Source: JALHUB01 sp963719465 (lineage in GTDB: Bacteria > Chloroflexota > Dehalococcoidia > DSTF01 > JALHUB01). Taken from it: a DNA stretch of 64,000 nt. This document shows positions 8,585 through 17,594 of this stretch, piece after piece. A program made the position numbers and the translations under genes. Numbering within the stretch: the stretch's first letter is position 1; each line of letters begins with the position of its first letter. Location: contig OY970386.1 in assembly GCA_963719465.1 (NCBI GenBank), forward strand, positions 868,001-932,000, written 5' to 3'. The notes under the pieces were generated by a model that had not been told where the DNA came from, did not search any database, and saw nothing but the letters and a program-made list of their open reading frames with translations.

Positions 8585-9025
8585 TCAGCTATCAGATGAC
8601 TCCTCGGAAGCGCCGTCACAAGTGGCGAGCCGCCCCCGAAGCATGCGAATCACTTCCCAAGGGTCGAACGGCTTGGGGATGTAGGTACCGCGGATCGGGC
8701 CGTAGCGTCTGACGGCCTCGTCTTCATCCAGCGCTGAAATCACGAGCCAAACGGGGCAGTTGTCCGTTGAATCGCTCCGCAGCTTGTTGAGGACGTCGCC
8801 GCCGCGGCCGTCGGGCAAGCCGAGGTCGAGGAGGACGGCATCGAAGGGCATCGCCTCTAACTGTCGGAGAGCATCGCCTCCTGTCTCCGCCTGGCTGGCA
8901 TCGAAGCCGGCGCTCCGCAGGCACACACGCAGTATCCGGCTTACCGCCGGATCGTCTTCGACGACCAGCACCTTGCCGCGCTGAGAACTATTGCTTCCGC
9001 TGCTGTCTTCTCTCTGCAATCCCAT
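8585..9025 (-). CDS. Receiver-only response regulator
   Basis: The 146-residue protein is a single CheY-like receiver. Acidic pocket residues are Glu23-Asp24-Asp25, the phospho-acceptor is Asp67 in LLDLGLPDGRGGDVL, the switch Ser is S97 in VISALD, and the conserved Lys is K118 in PKPFDPW. There is no output domain, so it may act as a phosphate shuttle or by protein contact. It is a paralogue of the receiver at 17595; both share GGDVL after the Asp and a KPFDPW end. It is divergent from the PBP gene, with three 11-bp repeats between them. Confidence 0.85.
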   Translation of the reverse strand: MGLQREDSSGSNSSQRGKVLVVEDDPAVSRILRVCLRSAGFDASQAETGGDALRQLEAMPFDAVLLDLGLPDGRGGDVLNKLRSDSTDNCPVWLVISALDEDEAVRRYGPIRGTYIPKPFDPWEVIRMLRGRLATCDGASEESSDS

Positions 9026-9094
9026 CCGTGACCAAACGCTCGTGAGATTCAGCCGTCATTGTAGGCGCGCGCTATGGTCAGACTGTGACGGGTC

Positions 9095-9122
9095 GTGAGG
9101 GTTTTGTGAAGATTTCGTGAAG
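9095..9122. promoter_or_regulatory. Three 11-bp direct repeats (PHO-box-like) between receiver and PBP genes
   Basis: GTGAGG at 9095, GTGAAG at 9106 and GTGAAG at 9117 are spaced exactly 11 bp. The site lies between the divergent starts of the receiver gene (9025, minus) and the class A PBP gene (9263, plus), so it could regulate either. Confidence 0.5.
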
Positions 9123-9262
9123 AAATGGGGGTGGTCAAACATAAGGTGTCGACTCTTCACGATTCTCTCACGGCAGCAGTTCGCATCTTCATGCCGTCTG
9201 CACCGGCTGCTCCTATCGTTCTTCTTAGTCCTCCCTGCTTTTCGACCGGCAAAGGAAGGCCC

Positions 9263-11710
9263 GTGATCCGCGTCTACAAGTGTCGCCGCCTGCGGAGTCG
9301 CGTCCCCAGGAAGTCTTATAAACCGCCGCGCCTGCTGGTCTTGCTGGCGGTGCTGCCGATGGCGTTCATGCCGATGGTCGCGGGGATGCTCGCGGTGGCG
9401 CTTCATTATTACGACGGGGTGGCGAGCACTATGGGCTCACCGGAGCAGCGAATCGCGGCGAGCGGCGGCGGCGCGCGCATTCTGGACCGGAACGGCAACG
9501 TGCTGTACCAATTCCTGGACGATACGACGGGCTATCAGGAGTGGGTGAAGCTTCAGGATATTTCGCCGTGGTTGATTTCGGCGACGATAGCGACGGAGGA
9601 CCCGGACTTTTACTCGAACCCGGGGGTGAGCCTGCGGGGGCTGGCGCGGGCGGCATACGAGAACCTGAAGCCGGGCGGACCGTTGATGCAGGGAACGGGC
9701 GGCAGTTCGATAACACAGCAGCTGGCCAAGATATTGTATTTCACGCAGCAGCAACGCAGCGAGCGGTCGATCAGCCGGAAGATCAAGGAGACGACCATTG
9801 CGGTCAATCTGACGAGCCACTACAGCAAGAACCAGATACTGGAGTGGTATCTGAACGAGGTGCCGTACGGCAACGACTACGTGGGAGTGGAGGAGGCGTC
9901 GGAGCGGTACTTCAGCGAGCCGGCAGAGGACCTGAACCTGGCGCAGGCGGCGTTACTGGCCGGCCTGCCGCAATCGCCGACGCGGTACGATCCAATCGCG
10001 AATCCGCAGGCGGCGAAGCAGCGGCAGGGCGAGGTGCTGGACTTGATGGCGAAGCACGGGGCCATAACGCAGATGGAGGCGGACCTGACGAAGCTGGTGG
10101 ATGTCGAGCTGCAGCCGTCGACGCAGCCGCTTCTGGCGCCGCACTTCGTGTTCTACGTCGCGGACTATATTCGGGCGACGCTGGGCGAGGACGCGCTGCT
10201 GCACGGCGGGCTGGAGGTGGACACGACGCTGGACCTGGGGCTGAACGACGAGGCGCAGCAGCTCCTGGAGAAGAATCTGAGCGAGAATGAGGCGGCAACG
10301 AACGCGCACAACGGGTCGGTGGTGGTTATCGAACCGTCGACGGGGCAGATCCTGGCGATGGTGGGGAGCCGCGATTTCAACCGCAACGACATCGATGGGC
10401 AGGTGAACAACGCGCTGGCGCTGAACTCGCCCGGGTCGGCGTTGAAGCCTTTCACGTACGTGACGGCGTTCATGAACGGCTGGGGGCCGGACTGGCCCGT
10501 CATCGATTCGCCAATCACGTACGATGACGGCACTTCGACGTTTACGCCGCGGAACCCGGGCACGGGCACGACTTACGGGGTGATCCCGGCGAAGGTGGCG
10601 CTGGGGAACTCGCTGAACATCGATGCTTTCAAGACGATCCTGTGGGTCGGCGTGGACAATATGGTGAAGACGGCGAAGGCGATGGGGATCACGACGCTCG
10701 ATCGGCCGCTGGGTCCGGCGGTGACTCTGGGCGGGACGGACGTCACTTTGCTCGACCTCACTTACGCGTACAGCGTCTTCGCCAACGGCGGGACGATGGC
10801 GGGCGCGCCGACAACGCTGCAGCTGCCGTCGGGCAACCGCACGCTGGACCCGATCTGCGTGCTGCAGGTGAAGGACCGGACGGGGAAGGTGCTGCTGGAC
10901 AACACGACGCCGCAGACGGTGCAGGTTATCCGGCCGGAATACGCGTACATGATATCGAGCATCCTGTCGAACGACGACAACCGGAAGATGATCTTCGGAA
11001 GCGGAAGCGTGCTGAACATTCCGGGCATTCAGGCAGCGGTCAAGTCGGGGACGAGCGAGCCGTTCGACGTGGACCCGGTGACGGCGGAGCAGACGCTGCC
11101 GACGGACGACACGTGGTCGGTGGGGTACACGCCGGACATCACGGTCGGAGTCTGGATCGGTAACAGCGACAACAGCCGCATGCAGAATATGTACAGCACG
11201 ACGATCGCGGCGCCGCTCTGGCACGAGGTGATGGTGGCGGCGCTGGCGGGAAAGACGCCGCACAACTTCGTCGACCCGGGCGGGCTGGTGGAGGCGACGG
11301 TGTGCGTGCCGAGCGGCCTGCGGGCGACGCCGGACATGCACTGTCCGACGGTGACGGGCCTGTTTGCGCAGGACGCGCTTGACCGGGAATCGAGTGATCA
11401 CTGGGGCGGCGAGCAGCTGAATCCGCTGGTGTCGGAGGACACGTGCGCGACGTGCATTCCAAGCGAGATCACGGGCTGGAAGCGCTACCTGGCGATGGAG
11501 TATCTGAACCGTTTCGGCGGGAGCTACCCGACGAGCGGGCCGCAGGCGCAGGAGAGCACGCCGGCGCAGATTCCGGCGACGCCGGCACCCATCGCTGACA
11601 CGCCGGCGCCAGCTCCGACGGCGGCGCCTCCGTCACCGGCCGCGGCGGACCCGCCGACGCCGCAGCCACAGCAGCGCGGTAGTCGGGGTTGGGGGCACGT
11701 CGGTCCGTAA
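9263..11710 (+). CDS. Class A penicillin-binding protein (glycosyltransferase/transpeptidase)
   Basis: The 815-residue membrane enzyme polymerises lipid II and cross-links peptidoglycan. After a basic N-terminus there is one membrane anchor at about residues 24-48. The GT51 domain shows ATEDPDFYSNPG (catalytic Glu) and GGSSITQQLAK. The transpeptidase domain shows NSPGSALKPF (catalytic Ser, SxxK), SLN and KSGTSE (KTGT-type box). The C-terminus is a Pro/Ala/Thr-rich tail ending QQRGSRGWGHVGP, likely extracellular and disordered. GTG at 9263 is chosen because AAAGGAAGG precedes it; a more upstream ATG at 9125 would overlap the regulatory repeats. It is a PBP1A-like protein. Confidence 0.9.
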   Translation: MIRVYKCRRLRSRVPRKSYKPPRLLVLLAVLPMAFMPMVAGMLAVALHYYDGVASTMGSPEQRIAASGGGARILDRNGNVLYQFLDDTTGYQEWVKLQDISPWLISATIATEDPDFYSNPGVSLRGLARAAYENLKPGGPLMQGTGGSSITQQLAKILYFTQQQRSERSISRKIKETTIAVNLTSHYSKNQILEWYLNEVPYGNDYVGVEEASERYFSEPAEDLNLAQAALLAGLPQSPTRYDPIANPQAAKQRQGEVLDLMAKHGAITQMEADLTKLVDVELQPSTQPLLAPHFVFYVADYIRATLGEDALLHGGLEVDTTLDLGLNDEAQQLLEKNLSENEAATNAHNGSVVVIEPSTGQILAMVGSRDFNRNDIDGQVNNALALNSPGSALKPFTYVTAFMNGWGPDWPVIDSPITYDDGTSTFTPRNPGTGTTYGVIPAKVALGNSLNIDAFKTILWVGVDNMVKTAKAMGITTLDRPLGPAVTLGGTDVTLLDLTYAYSVFANGGTMAGAPTTLQLPSGNRTLDPICVLQVKDRTGKVLLDNTTPQTVQVIRPEYAYMISSILSNDDNRKMIFGSGSVLNIPGIQAAVKSGTSEPFDVDPVTAEQTLPTDDTWSVGYTPDITVGVWIGNSDNSRMQNMYSTTIAAPLWHEVMVAALAGKTPHNFVDPGGLVEATVCVPSGLRATPDMHCPTVTGLFAQDALDRESSDHWGGEQLNPLVSEDTCATCIPSEITGWKRYLAMEYLNRFGGSYPTSGPQAQESTPAQIPATPAPIADTPAPAPTAAPPSPAAADPPTPQPQQRGSRGWGHVGP

Positions 11711-11761
11711 GGGCACGTCGGCGTTGCGAAAGAGGATTTCCGGTCGAGCAGGGTGATGCCG

Positions 11762-11833
11762 GGGCGGGCAGGCCGGACGGCCCGTAGGGATGCCCGCCCT
11801 ACGCGTCTATGGGAGCGCGGCCCGCTAAGCCGC
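11762..11833 (+). repeat. Hairpin + CTACG repeat and a degenerate neighbour
   Basis: GGGCGGGCA (11762-11770) and TGCCCGCCC (11791-11799) are perfect 9-base arms around a 20-base loop, followed by TACGCG. A shorter hairpin, GCGGC (11817-11821) with GCCGC (11829-11833), is followed by TACTCC. Both lie just after the PBP gene and match the dispersed repeat family. Confidence 0.6.
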
Positions 11834-11840
11834 TACTCCG

Positions 11841-12085
11841 TCAGGGCGCAGATGGCGGCGGGACGTTGCACTTCGCTTGCGGTTCTGCGGGTTAAAACCC
11901 GCAGCTACCCCTCCACACTCCCGCACCTCACTGCTGCTGCCTTCATTCGGTCAGGGCGCAGACGGCGGCGGGACGTTGGACTTCGCTTGCGGTTCTGCGG
12001 GTTAAAACCCGCAGCTACCCCTCCACACTCCCGCACCTCACTGCTGCTGCCTTCATTCGGTCAGGGCGCAGACGGCGGCGGGACG
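11841..12085. repeat. 110-bp tandem repeat carrying copies of the encapsulin gene 3' end
   Basis: The segment starting TCAGGGCGCAGA recurs at 11841, 11951 and 12061, a period of 110 bases. The third copy is inside the encapsulin gene and encodes its last codons (PAAVCALTE then stop). The two outer units therefore duplicate the gene end plus a hairpin (arms CTGCGGGTT/AACCCGCAG, at 11885-11904 and 11995-12014) followed by CTAC. The gap 11711-12052 contains no gene. Confidence 0.85.
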
Positions 12086-12847
12086 TTGGACGAGCAAGGC
12101 AAGGCTTTCGACGATGGCGAACTCGAGGTTCTCCTTCGTCGGGCCGACGAACGATATCGCCATGTCCTGCCCGAGGACGATGGACGCGTAGACGCGGCCG
12201 GTATTCAAGATGAGGCCGCCCTTCTCCAGGACCGGCGCCTTGAACACGCCTTCCGTCGCTATGGTCTGGATCTGCTCCAATTCGCTGAAGGCGCCGATGG
12301 GATGGCGGCGGTACAGCGCGTCGTAGCGGGGCGGCGAGAGGGCGACGGCGTAGGGGCCGTGGTAGCCGGCGTTATCGAGGTCGATGACGGCCTTGATGAT
12401 GTCGCCGGCGGCAGTGCCGAGCTCGTCCCAGGAGGACAGCGCCTGGGTGGTTATGCCCTCGTAAGTCAGGAGGCCGGGCAGGCGCGGGCCGCCGTTGAGG
12501 ACCAGGTGGTCCTCGAGCGTCGAGGCGCGGATGGCGGCGTCGACGAGGGCGTTCAGGTTGAGCGGGAGCTCGTCGCGTTCGAAGGAGAGGAGATCGCGCT
12601 TGCCGAGCGTAAATCCGACTTCGATGGCGGCCAGCGGTACCGAGGCGCTGGCGTAGACGTCTTCCTGGAGCTGGATGTCCTCCAGCGGGACGGACTTCAG
12701 GCCGAAGCCGTAGGGGCCTTCAATGGGCAGGATACGGCGGCCGACGAGGATGCCGCGCGCCGTCTCCACGAGGGCGGCGTCGAGGGCTTTCCAGGTCTCG
12801 GCGGAGATTGGTGCTTCTTCCCTGGCAAGGTATTTTTCTTCCATCAT
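12053..12847 (-). CDS. Encapsulin shell protein, family 1
   Basis: The 264-residue protein is a family 1 encapsulin (linocin/CFP29-like) with the HK97 capsid fold that self-assembles into a hollow protein shell. Matching stretches are LAREEAPISAETWKALDAAL at the N-terminus, RRILPIEGPYGFGL, NLNALVDAAIRASTLEDHLV, YHGPYAVALSPPRYDALYRR and a C-terminal QDMAISFVGPTKENLEFAIVES. AAGGAGG precedes the tandem ATG codons. The ferritin-like cargo gene ends 41 bases upstream, forming a two-gene nanocompartment operon. Its last codons lie in the first unit of a 110-bp repeat that continues downstream. Confidence 0.95.
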   Translation of the reverse strand: MMEEKYLAREEAPISAETWKALDAALVETARGILVGRRILPIEGPYGFGLKSVPLEDIQLQEDVYASASVPLAAIEVGFTLGKRDLLSFERDELPLNLNALVDAAIRASTLEDHLVLNGGPRLPGLLTYEGITTQALSSWDELGTAAGDIIKAVIDLDNAGYHGPYAVALSPPRYDALYRRHPIGAFSELEQIQTIATEGVFKAPVLEKGGLILNTGRVYASIVLGQDMAISFVGPTKENLEFAIVESLALLVQRPAAVCALTE

Positions 12848-12888
12848 CGCTCCTCCTTGAGAGTGAGATATCGCATTTGTGCAAGCCT

Positions 12889-13248
12889 TCAGCCCTTGAG
12901 AGAGCCGACGGTCATGCCGCCGGTGGACTTTTCGCCGGCGGGAGGCTGGCCTTCGCCGGCCATTTCGTCGACCTCGCGGGCGCCCTGGGCGAGGAAGCGG
13001 TCCTCTTCGCCTTCGGTCAGGATGCTGAGCAGGCGCGAGAACTCGCCGACGTGGACGCGCTCTTCGTCGGCGATGTCCAGGAGCACGCGTCTGGCGAGCT
13101 CGTTGTCGGTGGCCTCGGCCTGCGCCGTGTAGAGGTGGGTTGCCTCCTCTTCGGCGGCGACGTCCTGCCTTATGGCGCGGATGAGCTCTCCCAGGTTCAG
13201 CGAGCGACCGGGAAGGCTGCCCTGGAACGGGTTGAGGAATTCGGCCAT
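12889..13248 (-). CDS. Encapsulated ferritin-like protein with cargo-loading tag
   Basis: The 119-residue protein begins MAEFLNPFQGS and has two helices carrying an EEEATHLYTAQ stretch and a DEERVHVGEF stretch, the Glu and ExxH ligands of EncFtn ferroxidases, which oxidise ferrous iron inside encapsulin. The C-terminus GGMTVGSLKG is the family 1 encapsulin targeting peptide. AGGAGG lies 7 bases before the ATG at 13248; longer readings are rejected. Together with the shell protein downstream it would form an iron-storing nanocompartment, fitting the nearby superoxide dismutase as iron and oxidative-stress defence. Confidence 0.95.
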   Translation of the reverse strand: MAEFLNPFQGSLPGRSLNLGELIRAIRQDVAAEEEATHLYTAQAEATDNELARRVLLDIADEERVHVGEFSRLLSILTEGEEDRFLAQGAREVDEMAGEGQPPAGEKSTGGMTVGSLKG

Positions 13249-13286
13249 TTGTATCCTCCTTCGAAGACGACGTTCTTGAAATCGAT

Positions 13287-16064
13287 TCAGCGCGCGGCGG
13301 CCTCCGGCCCTTTCGACAGCAGGGCGCTGAGATCGTGCTTTGCCGATAGAATCCCCTGCCACGGGTCGCGGTTCTGGGCCAGGCGGTCCGCGACGTTGAG
13401 GATCGTGAAGTCGGTTGGATAGATATGCGGGAGCTCTTCCCACAGGAGCGGTATGGAGACGCTCGCCTCCGGCGAGGGCCGCGGGGAATAGGCGGAGGCG
13501 AGCGTCTTGCCGCGGGAGTTCTGGTTGTGATCGAAGAAGACTTTGCCTTTGCGCTTGCTGACGGCCCAGTCCATGGTGATGTCGTCGGGGTGCTGCTGCA
13601 TCAGGTAACGGCCGATGCTGCCGGCGGCGGCGCGGACTTCATCGAAAGTGAAGCGCCGGACGATCGGCACGTAAACGTGAAGGCCGGTGCGACCGGAGGT
13701 CTTGACGAAGGCGGGCAGCGAAAGCGAGTCGAGGACTTCGTGCAGCCAGACGGCGACCTCGCGGGTCCTGGCGAAGGCCTTGCGGTTGAGCGCGGGCTCG
13801 TCGCCCTCTTTTTCTTCGCCGGAGTAGAGATAGGGGTCGAGGTCGAAGACGATGAAGTCGGGGTAGTTGAGCGCGGAGCCGAGGATGTTGTCCAGCGAGC
13901 CGCTGAAGGCGGTCGTCAGGCCCGTGGCGTCGGGCTCCGGGCTGGTGCGGGAGTACCAGGTGTGCAGCTCGATGTCGGCGATCTGGCCGAGCCAGAGGAG
14001 GGTCGGCAGGTTGTTGCACAGCAAGTACTGCTGGTCGCCTTCCTGCTCGGAGAAGAGGAGGACCTTTTCGACGAAGGGCGGCGCGCCGTTGTCATAGTGC
14101 TTTTGAAAGAAGCTTTCGCCGTCGATGCCGTTTGGGTAGCGCTTGAGGGTTAGCGGGCGGTCCCTCAGATGCGGCAGGAGGAACGGCGAGACCCTGGCGA
14201 GATAGACGAGAAGGTCGCGCTTGGTCAGAGCGCGCTGTTTGCCGAGCGGCGGCCAGAAAGGCTTGTCGAGGTTATTGAGGGGGATGTCATGGCCCTGCAA
14301 TTTGAGGGTGAAGTCGCGCTTTGCCGAGGATATCTGGTCGACGACGGCGTCAACGTCGCGCTTGCTGACTGAAGCGGCGGGCGACGGGTCGGGCCTGGTG
14401 GCCCCTGAGGGCGTCTCCACCACCTCGACGCGCGCGACCTGCCCCTTCGGCTTGTCGTCGCGCAGGCGGAGGAAGACAGGGGCGCGGAGCTTGCCGTCGC
14501 CGGTCCACTGGGCGAACTTGACCTCGGCGACGAGCTGGGGCTTCACCCAGGTCGTGTCGCCGGGGCGGTCGACGGGGCCGGCGAAGGGCGAGCGGGCGGC
14601 GCGCAGCTTCTCCAGGCGGGCGAGGATGTCGTCGAGGAGGCGGTCGTCGAAGCCGCTGCCAACGTTGCCGACGTAGCGCAGCTTGTGCCGCTCGTCGTAC
14701 TGGCCGAGGACGAGGGAGCCGAAGGTGCGGGCGCGGACGCCGGCGCCGCGGGTGTAGCCGCCGACGACGAACTCGTCGCTGAGGGTTCCTTTGACCTTGA
14801 GCCAGGCACGAGAGCGCTGGCCGGGGGCGTAGACGCTGTCGCGCTTCTTGGCCATGACGCCTTCGAGGCCATGGTCGACGGCGACGCGGTAGGCGGTCTC
14901 GCCGTCCTGCTCGAACTGCTCGATGAGGCGGACGCGATCGCTGGAGGCGAGGGCGCGCTCGAGCAGGCGGCGGCGGGCCTCGAAGGGGGCGCCGGTCAGG
15001 TCGTAGCCGTCGAGGTAAAGGATATCGAAGACGTAGTAGAGGACGGGCAGTTGGGCCTCCGCCAGGCGGATGTCATGCTCGTTCTGGAGGTTCATGCGTT
15101 GCTGGAGGCGCTGGAACGACGGGCGGCCCTGCTCGTCGGGGGCGATGATCTCGCCGTCGATGACAAGCTCGCGGGAGGGCTGCTCGGCGAGCTCGGCGGC
15201 GAGGGAAGGATAGCCTTTCGTATCGTCGAGGCCGCGGCGGGAGACGAGGCGGACGTTGCCGTCGCGGAGGAAGGCGAGGGCGCGCAGGCCGTCAAGCTTG
15301 GGCTCGAAGAGCCAGTCGGGATGGGAGAAGGGCTCTTTCGCCAGGGTGGCGAGCATGGGCGTGAGAGCGCGCGGGAAGGCGGCCTTGCGGGCGCCGGGGA
15401 GCGACGACGGGCTTCCCGGGGCGTCCGGCCGCCGACCCGACGGCTTCTGCGGGCGGCCGCCGGCCTTCAGGTCCTCGATTGTCAGGCCGGAGACGACGGA
15501 GCGCCCTTCGCTGAGGATGTCGCGGTCGGAGGCGGCGCCGTTGTGGTGCTTGATGAGGAGCCAGTCCTTCGGGCCGCGACGCGACTTGACGAGGGCGAAG
15601 GAGCCTTTGAGCTTCTCGCCGTTGAGATAGACGCTCAGTTTGCCGTCGGCGAGGCCGCGCTCGACGAGGCGCTCAGCCTGCCGGCGGTCGAAGGCGCGGT
15701 GGCCGTCCTCTTCGGGGGCGTAGGAGCCGCGGTCCCAGACGATGACCTCGCCGGCGCCGTACTCGCCTTCGGGGATGACGCCCTCGAAGTCGGCGTAGTC
15801 GGCGGGGTGGTCTTCGACCATGACGGCGAGGCGCTTCTCCTTGGGGTCGAGCGAGGGGCCCTTCGGCACCGCCCAGGACTTGAGCACGCCTTCCGCCTCG
15901 AGACGAAGGTCGTAATGGAGGCGGCTGGCGGCGTGCTTGTGGACGACGAAGCGCAGGGGGCCTTCGCCGGCGGGCTTGCGCTCAGGCGGCGGCTCCGCGG
16001 AGCGCTTGAGGTCGCGCTTGCGGGCGTATTCGTCGAGGCCGGGGGCAGGCTTTCGCTGCGGCAT
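13287..16064 (-). CDS. ligD: Multifunctional ATP-dependent DNA ligase D for NHEJ
   Basis: The 925-residue enzyme has the domain order phosphoesterase, ligase, polymerase, as in Pseudomonas LigD. The 3'-phosphoesterase (about residues 30-190) shows HKHAASRLHYDLRLE, AVPKGPS and PADYADFEGVIPEGEYGAG. The ligase shows EPKLDGLRA (adenylated Lys), VIDGEI and WLKVKGT. The primase-like polymerase (from about 610) shows LDKPFWPP, VFDLDPYL and KTSGRTGLHVYVPI. It repairs double-strand breaks with Ku, whose gene ends two bases upstream of this start. The pair is a complete minimal end-joining operon. Confidence 0.97.
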   Translation of the reverse strand: MPQRKPAPGLDEYARKRDLKRSAEPPPERKPAGEGPLRFVVHKHAASRLHYDLRLEAEGVLKSWAVPKGPSLDPKEKRLAVMVEDHPADYADFEGVIPEGEYGAGEVIVWDRGSYAPEEDGHRAFDRRQAERLVERGLADGKLSVYLNGEKLKGSFALVKSRRGPKDWLLIKHHNGAASDRDILSEGRSVVSGLTIEDLKAGGRPQKPSGRRPDAPGSPSSLPGARKAAFPRALTPMLATLAKEPFSHPDWLFEPKLDGLRALAFLRDGNVRLVSRRGLDDTKGYPSLAAELAEQPSRELVIDGEIIAPDEQGRPSFQRLQQRMNLQNEHDIRLAEAQLPVLYYVFDILYLDGYDLTGAPFEARRRLLERALASSDRVRLIEQFEQDGETAYRVAVDHGLEGVMAKKRDSVYAPGQRSRAWLKVKGTLSDEFVVGGYTRGAGVRARTFGSLVLGQYDERHKLRYVGNVGSGFDDRLLDDILARLEKLRAARSPFAGPVDRPGDTTWVKPQLVAEVKFAQWTGDGKLRAPVFLRLRDDKPKGQVARVEVVETPSGATRPDPSPAASVSKRDVDAVVDQISSAKRDFTLKLQGHDIPLNNLDKPFWPPLGKQRALTKRDLLVYLARVSPFLLPHLRDRPLTLKRYPNGIDGESFFQKHYDNGAPPFVEKVLLFSEQEGDQQYLLCNNLPTLLWLGQIADIELHTWYSRTSPEPDATGLTTAFSGSLDNILGSALNYPDFIVFDLDPYLYSGEEKEGDEPALNRKAFARTREVAVWLHEVLDSLSLPAFVKTSGRTGLHVYVPIVRRFTFDEVRAAAGSIGRYLMQQHPDDITMDWAVSKRKGKVFFDHNQNSRGKTLASAYSPRPSPEASVSIPLLWEELPHIYPTDFTILNVADRLAQNRDPWQGILSAKHDLSALLSKGPEAAAR

Positions 16065-16066
16065 CG

Positions 16067-16888
16067 CTAGCCCGCCTTGCGCCGTTCGCGGCGCTCTTCG
16101 CGGGGGCGGCGCGACTGTTCGCTGCGTTGCCTCTTCGCCGCCTCGACGCTCTCGCGGAGGGCGGCCATGAGGTCGATGACCTTGCCGGGAGGCGCCGGCG
16201 GCGCGACGACCTCCTGGCCCTTGCGCTTGGCCTCGATGAGCTCCATGAGCGCTCGGCGGTAGTCGTCGTGGTACTCCTCGGGGTTGAAGCGCTGTGAGAG
16301 GGCGTCGACGAGGGTCATCGCCAGGTCGATCTCGCGCTGGGAGACGTTAACGTCGGCTTCGACGCCCTTCTCGACGCTGATTTCGTCGGGGAAGTAGAGC
16401 GTTTCGAGGACGAGGGCGCCGTCCTGCGGTCGGAGGGCGCAGAGCTGCTCCTTGTTGCGGATGGCGATCTTGGCGATGCCGACGAGTGACTTCTCCTGAA
16501 GGACGCGCATGAGCAGAGCGAACGGCTTGGCGCCGCCTTCGCGCGGCTCCAGGTAGTAGCTCCTATCGTAGTAGATGGGGTCGATCTCCTGGCTGCGGAC
16601 GAAGGCGGAGAGGCCGATGGTGCGCTTGCTGGGCAAAGGCATCTTCTCGAAGTCCTCGTCTGTGAGGACGACGTACTGGTCGCGGGCGTATTCGTAGCCG
16701 CGGACAACGTCGTCCCAGTCGACCGCTTCTTCGTGAAACGGGCACCAGCGCTGCTGCTTGAGGCGGTTGCCGCAGCTTTTGTGCAGCAGGTGGAAGGCGA
16801 TGTCTTTCTCTTGCGTGGCGGTGTACAGGTTGACGGGGATGCTTACCATCCCGAAGCTGATCACACCGCTCCAAATCGATCGGGGCAT
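16067..16888 (-). CDS. ku: Non-homologous end-joining protein Ku
   Basis: The 273-residue protein has the bacterial Ku bridge/barrel core starting PRSIWSGVISFGMVSIPVNL, with SCGNRLKQQRWCP, RTIGLSAFVRSQEIDPIYYDR and the late ALMELIEAKRKGQ element. The C-terminal tail is Arg/Glu-rich and probably contacts DNA or LigD. It forms a homodimer ring at broken DNA ends and recruits LigD. The ATG at 16888 with AAGGGGG upstream is preferred over an ATG 26 codons earlier. The stop is two bases before the ligD start. The stretch 16889-17109 holds nothing I recognise. Confidence 0.97.
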   Translation of the reverse strand: MPRSIWSGVISFGMVSIPVNLYTATQEKDIAFHLLHKSCGNRLKQQRWCPFHEEAVDWDDVVRGYEYARDQYVVLTDEDFEKMPLPSKRTIGLSAFVRSQEIDPIYYDRSYYLEPREGGAKPFALLMRVLQEKSLVGIAKIAIRNKEQLCALRPQDGALVLETLYFPDEISVEKGVEADVNVSQREIDLAMTLVDALSQRFNPEEYHDDYRRALMELIEAKRKGQEVVAPPAPPGKVIDLMAALRESVEAAKRQRSEQSRRPREERRERRKAG

Positions 16889-17109
16889 GGCGGCCCCCTT
16901 TCTTGCCGTCCCGATCTGCGCCTCGCGCATTTCGGGGCGGATACGAGAAGGCCGAGAGAAAACCACCTCTCGACCTCCCCACCGTTTCCAAAGACGAACC
17001 TCTGACCCTGCCGGCGGCCACCGATTCCTTTCGACGCCGCGCGGCGACCTCCCTGTCGCCCCGAGTCAGCCCGCTCGCCTCATTCCCTTTTTGTTCCGGT
17101 TCCTCAGCC

Positions 17110-17451
17110 TCAGCGGATGGTCGCCGGCAGGACCAGCGGCTTGTACTCGGCCGCGATAAGCAGCTCGTCCATCTCGTCGACGCTGAGCTCGAGACCCCAG
17201 CAGCCGAGGAGGACGAGGGCGTCGCGACTGGGGTTCAGCCGTTCGCCGGAAAGAAGGCGCGAGACGTAGCTATCGCCGAGCCAGGAGTCGCGGGCGATCT
17301 GCGCCTGGGTCTTGCCCTTGGACCGCCGGACGCGCTCGGTGTACTTGCCGAGCAGGATGGTCAGCGGCAAGCGGTCAGGCAGGACACCGGCATGCAAATA
17401 GCGGCTGTTCCTGGCGATCTCTCCGCCTTCGTCTATCCGGGCATTGAGCAC
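17110..17451 (-). CDS. XRE-family helix-turn-helix regulator
   Basis: The 113-residue protein has a Cro/C1-type helix-turn-helix at about residues 32-85: RVRRSKGKTQAQIARDSWLG then DSYVSRLLSGERLNPSRDAL. It has no extra sensor domain, so it is a small DNA-binding regulator of unknown targets. TGAA repeats at 11-bp spacing lie 100-115 bases upstream of its start. It follows the receiver gene at 17595 on the same strand and may be linked to it. Confidence 0.75.
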   Translation of the reverse strand: MLNARIDEGGEIARNSRYLHAGVLPDRLPLTILLGKYTERVRRSKGKTQAQIARDSWLGDSYVSRLLSGERLNPSRDALVLLGCWGLELSVDEMDELLIAAEYKPLVLPATIR

Positions 17452-17550
17452 GTCCCCACCTCCGCGCTTCGGTTGCTGCGATGTTGGAACCTCACGTTTT
17501 GAGTCTAGACGGTGGGCGTGTTGGAGGTGTGAAGTGCTTGCTCTGCGCTA

Positions 17551-17566
17551 TGAAGAAAACGTGAAA
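17551..17566. promoter_or_regulatory. PHO-box-like direct repeat upstream of the XRE gene
   Basis: TGAAG (17551-17555) and TGAAA (17562-17566) are spaced 11 bp, in the 143-base gap between the XRE start and the receiver 3' end. Confidence 0.35.
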
Positions 17567-17594
17567 GCGGCATCAGGAGACGGGAAGGCGGCTC

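Noticed and set aside
9953..11401. 482-residue open frame antisense to the PBP gene
   Set aside because: Antisense shadow in high-GC DNA; extreme Arg/Val/His content and no domain.
14685..16070. 461-residue plus-strand frame opposite ligD
   Set aside because: Ala/Gly/Glu-rich antisense shadow of ligD.
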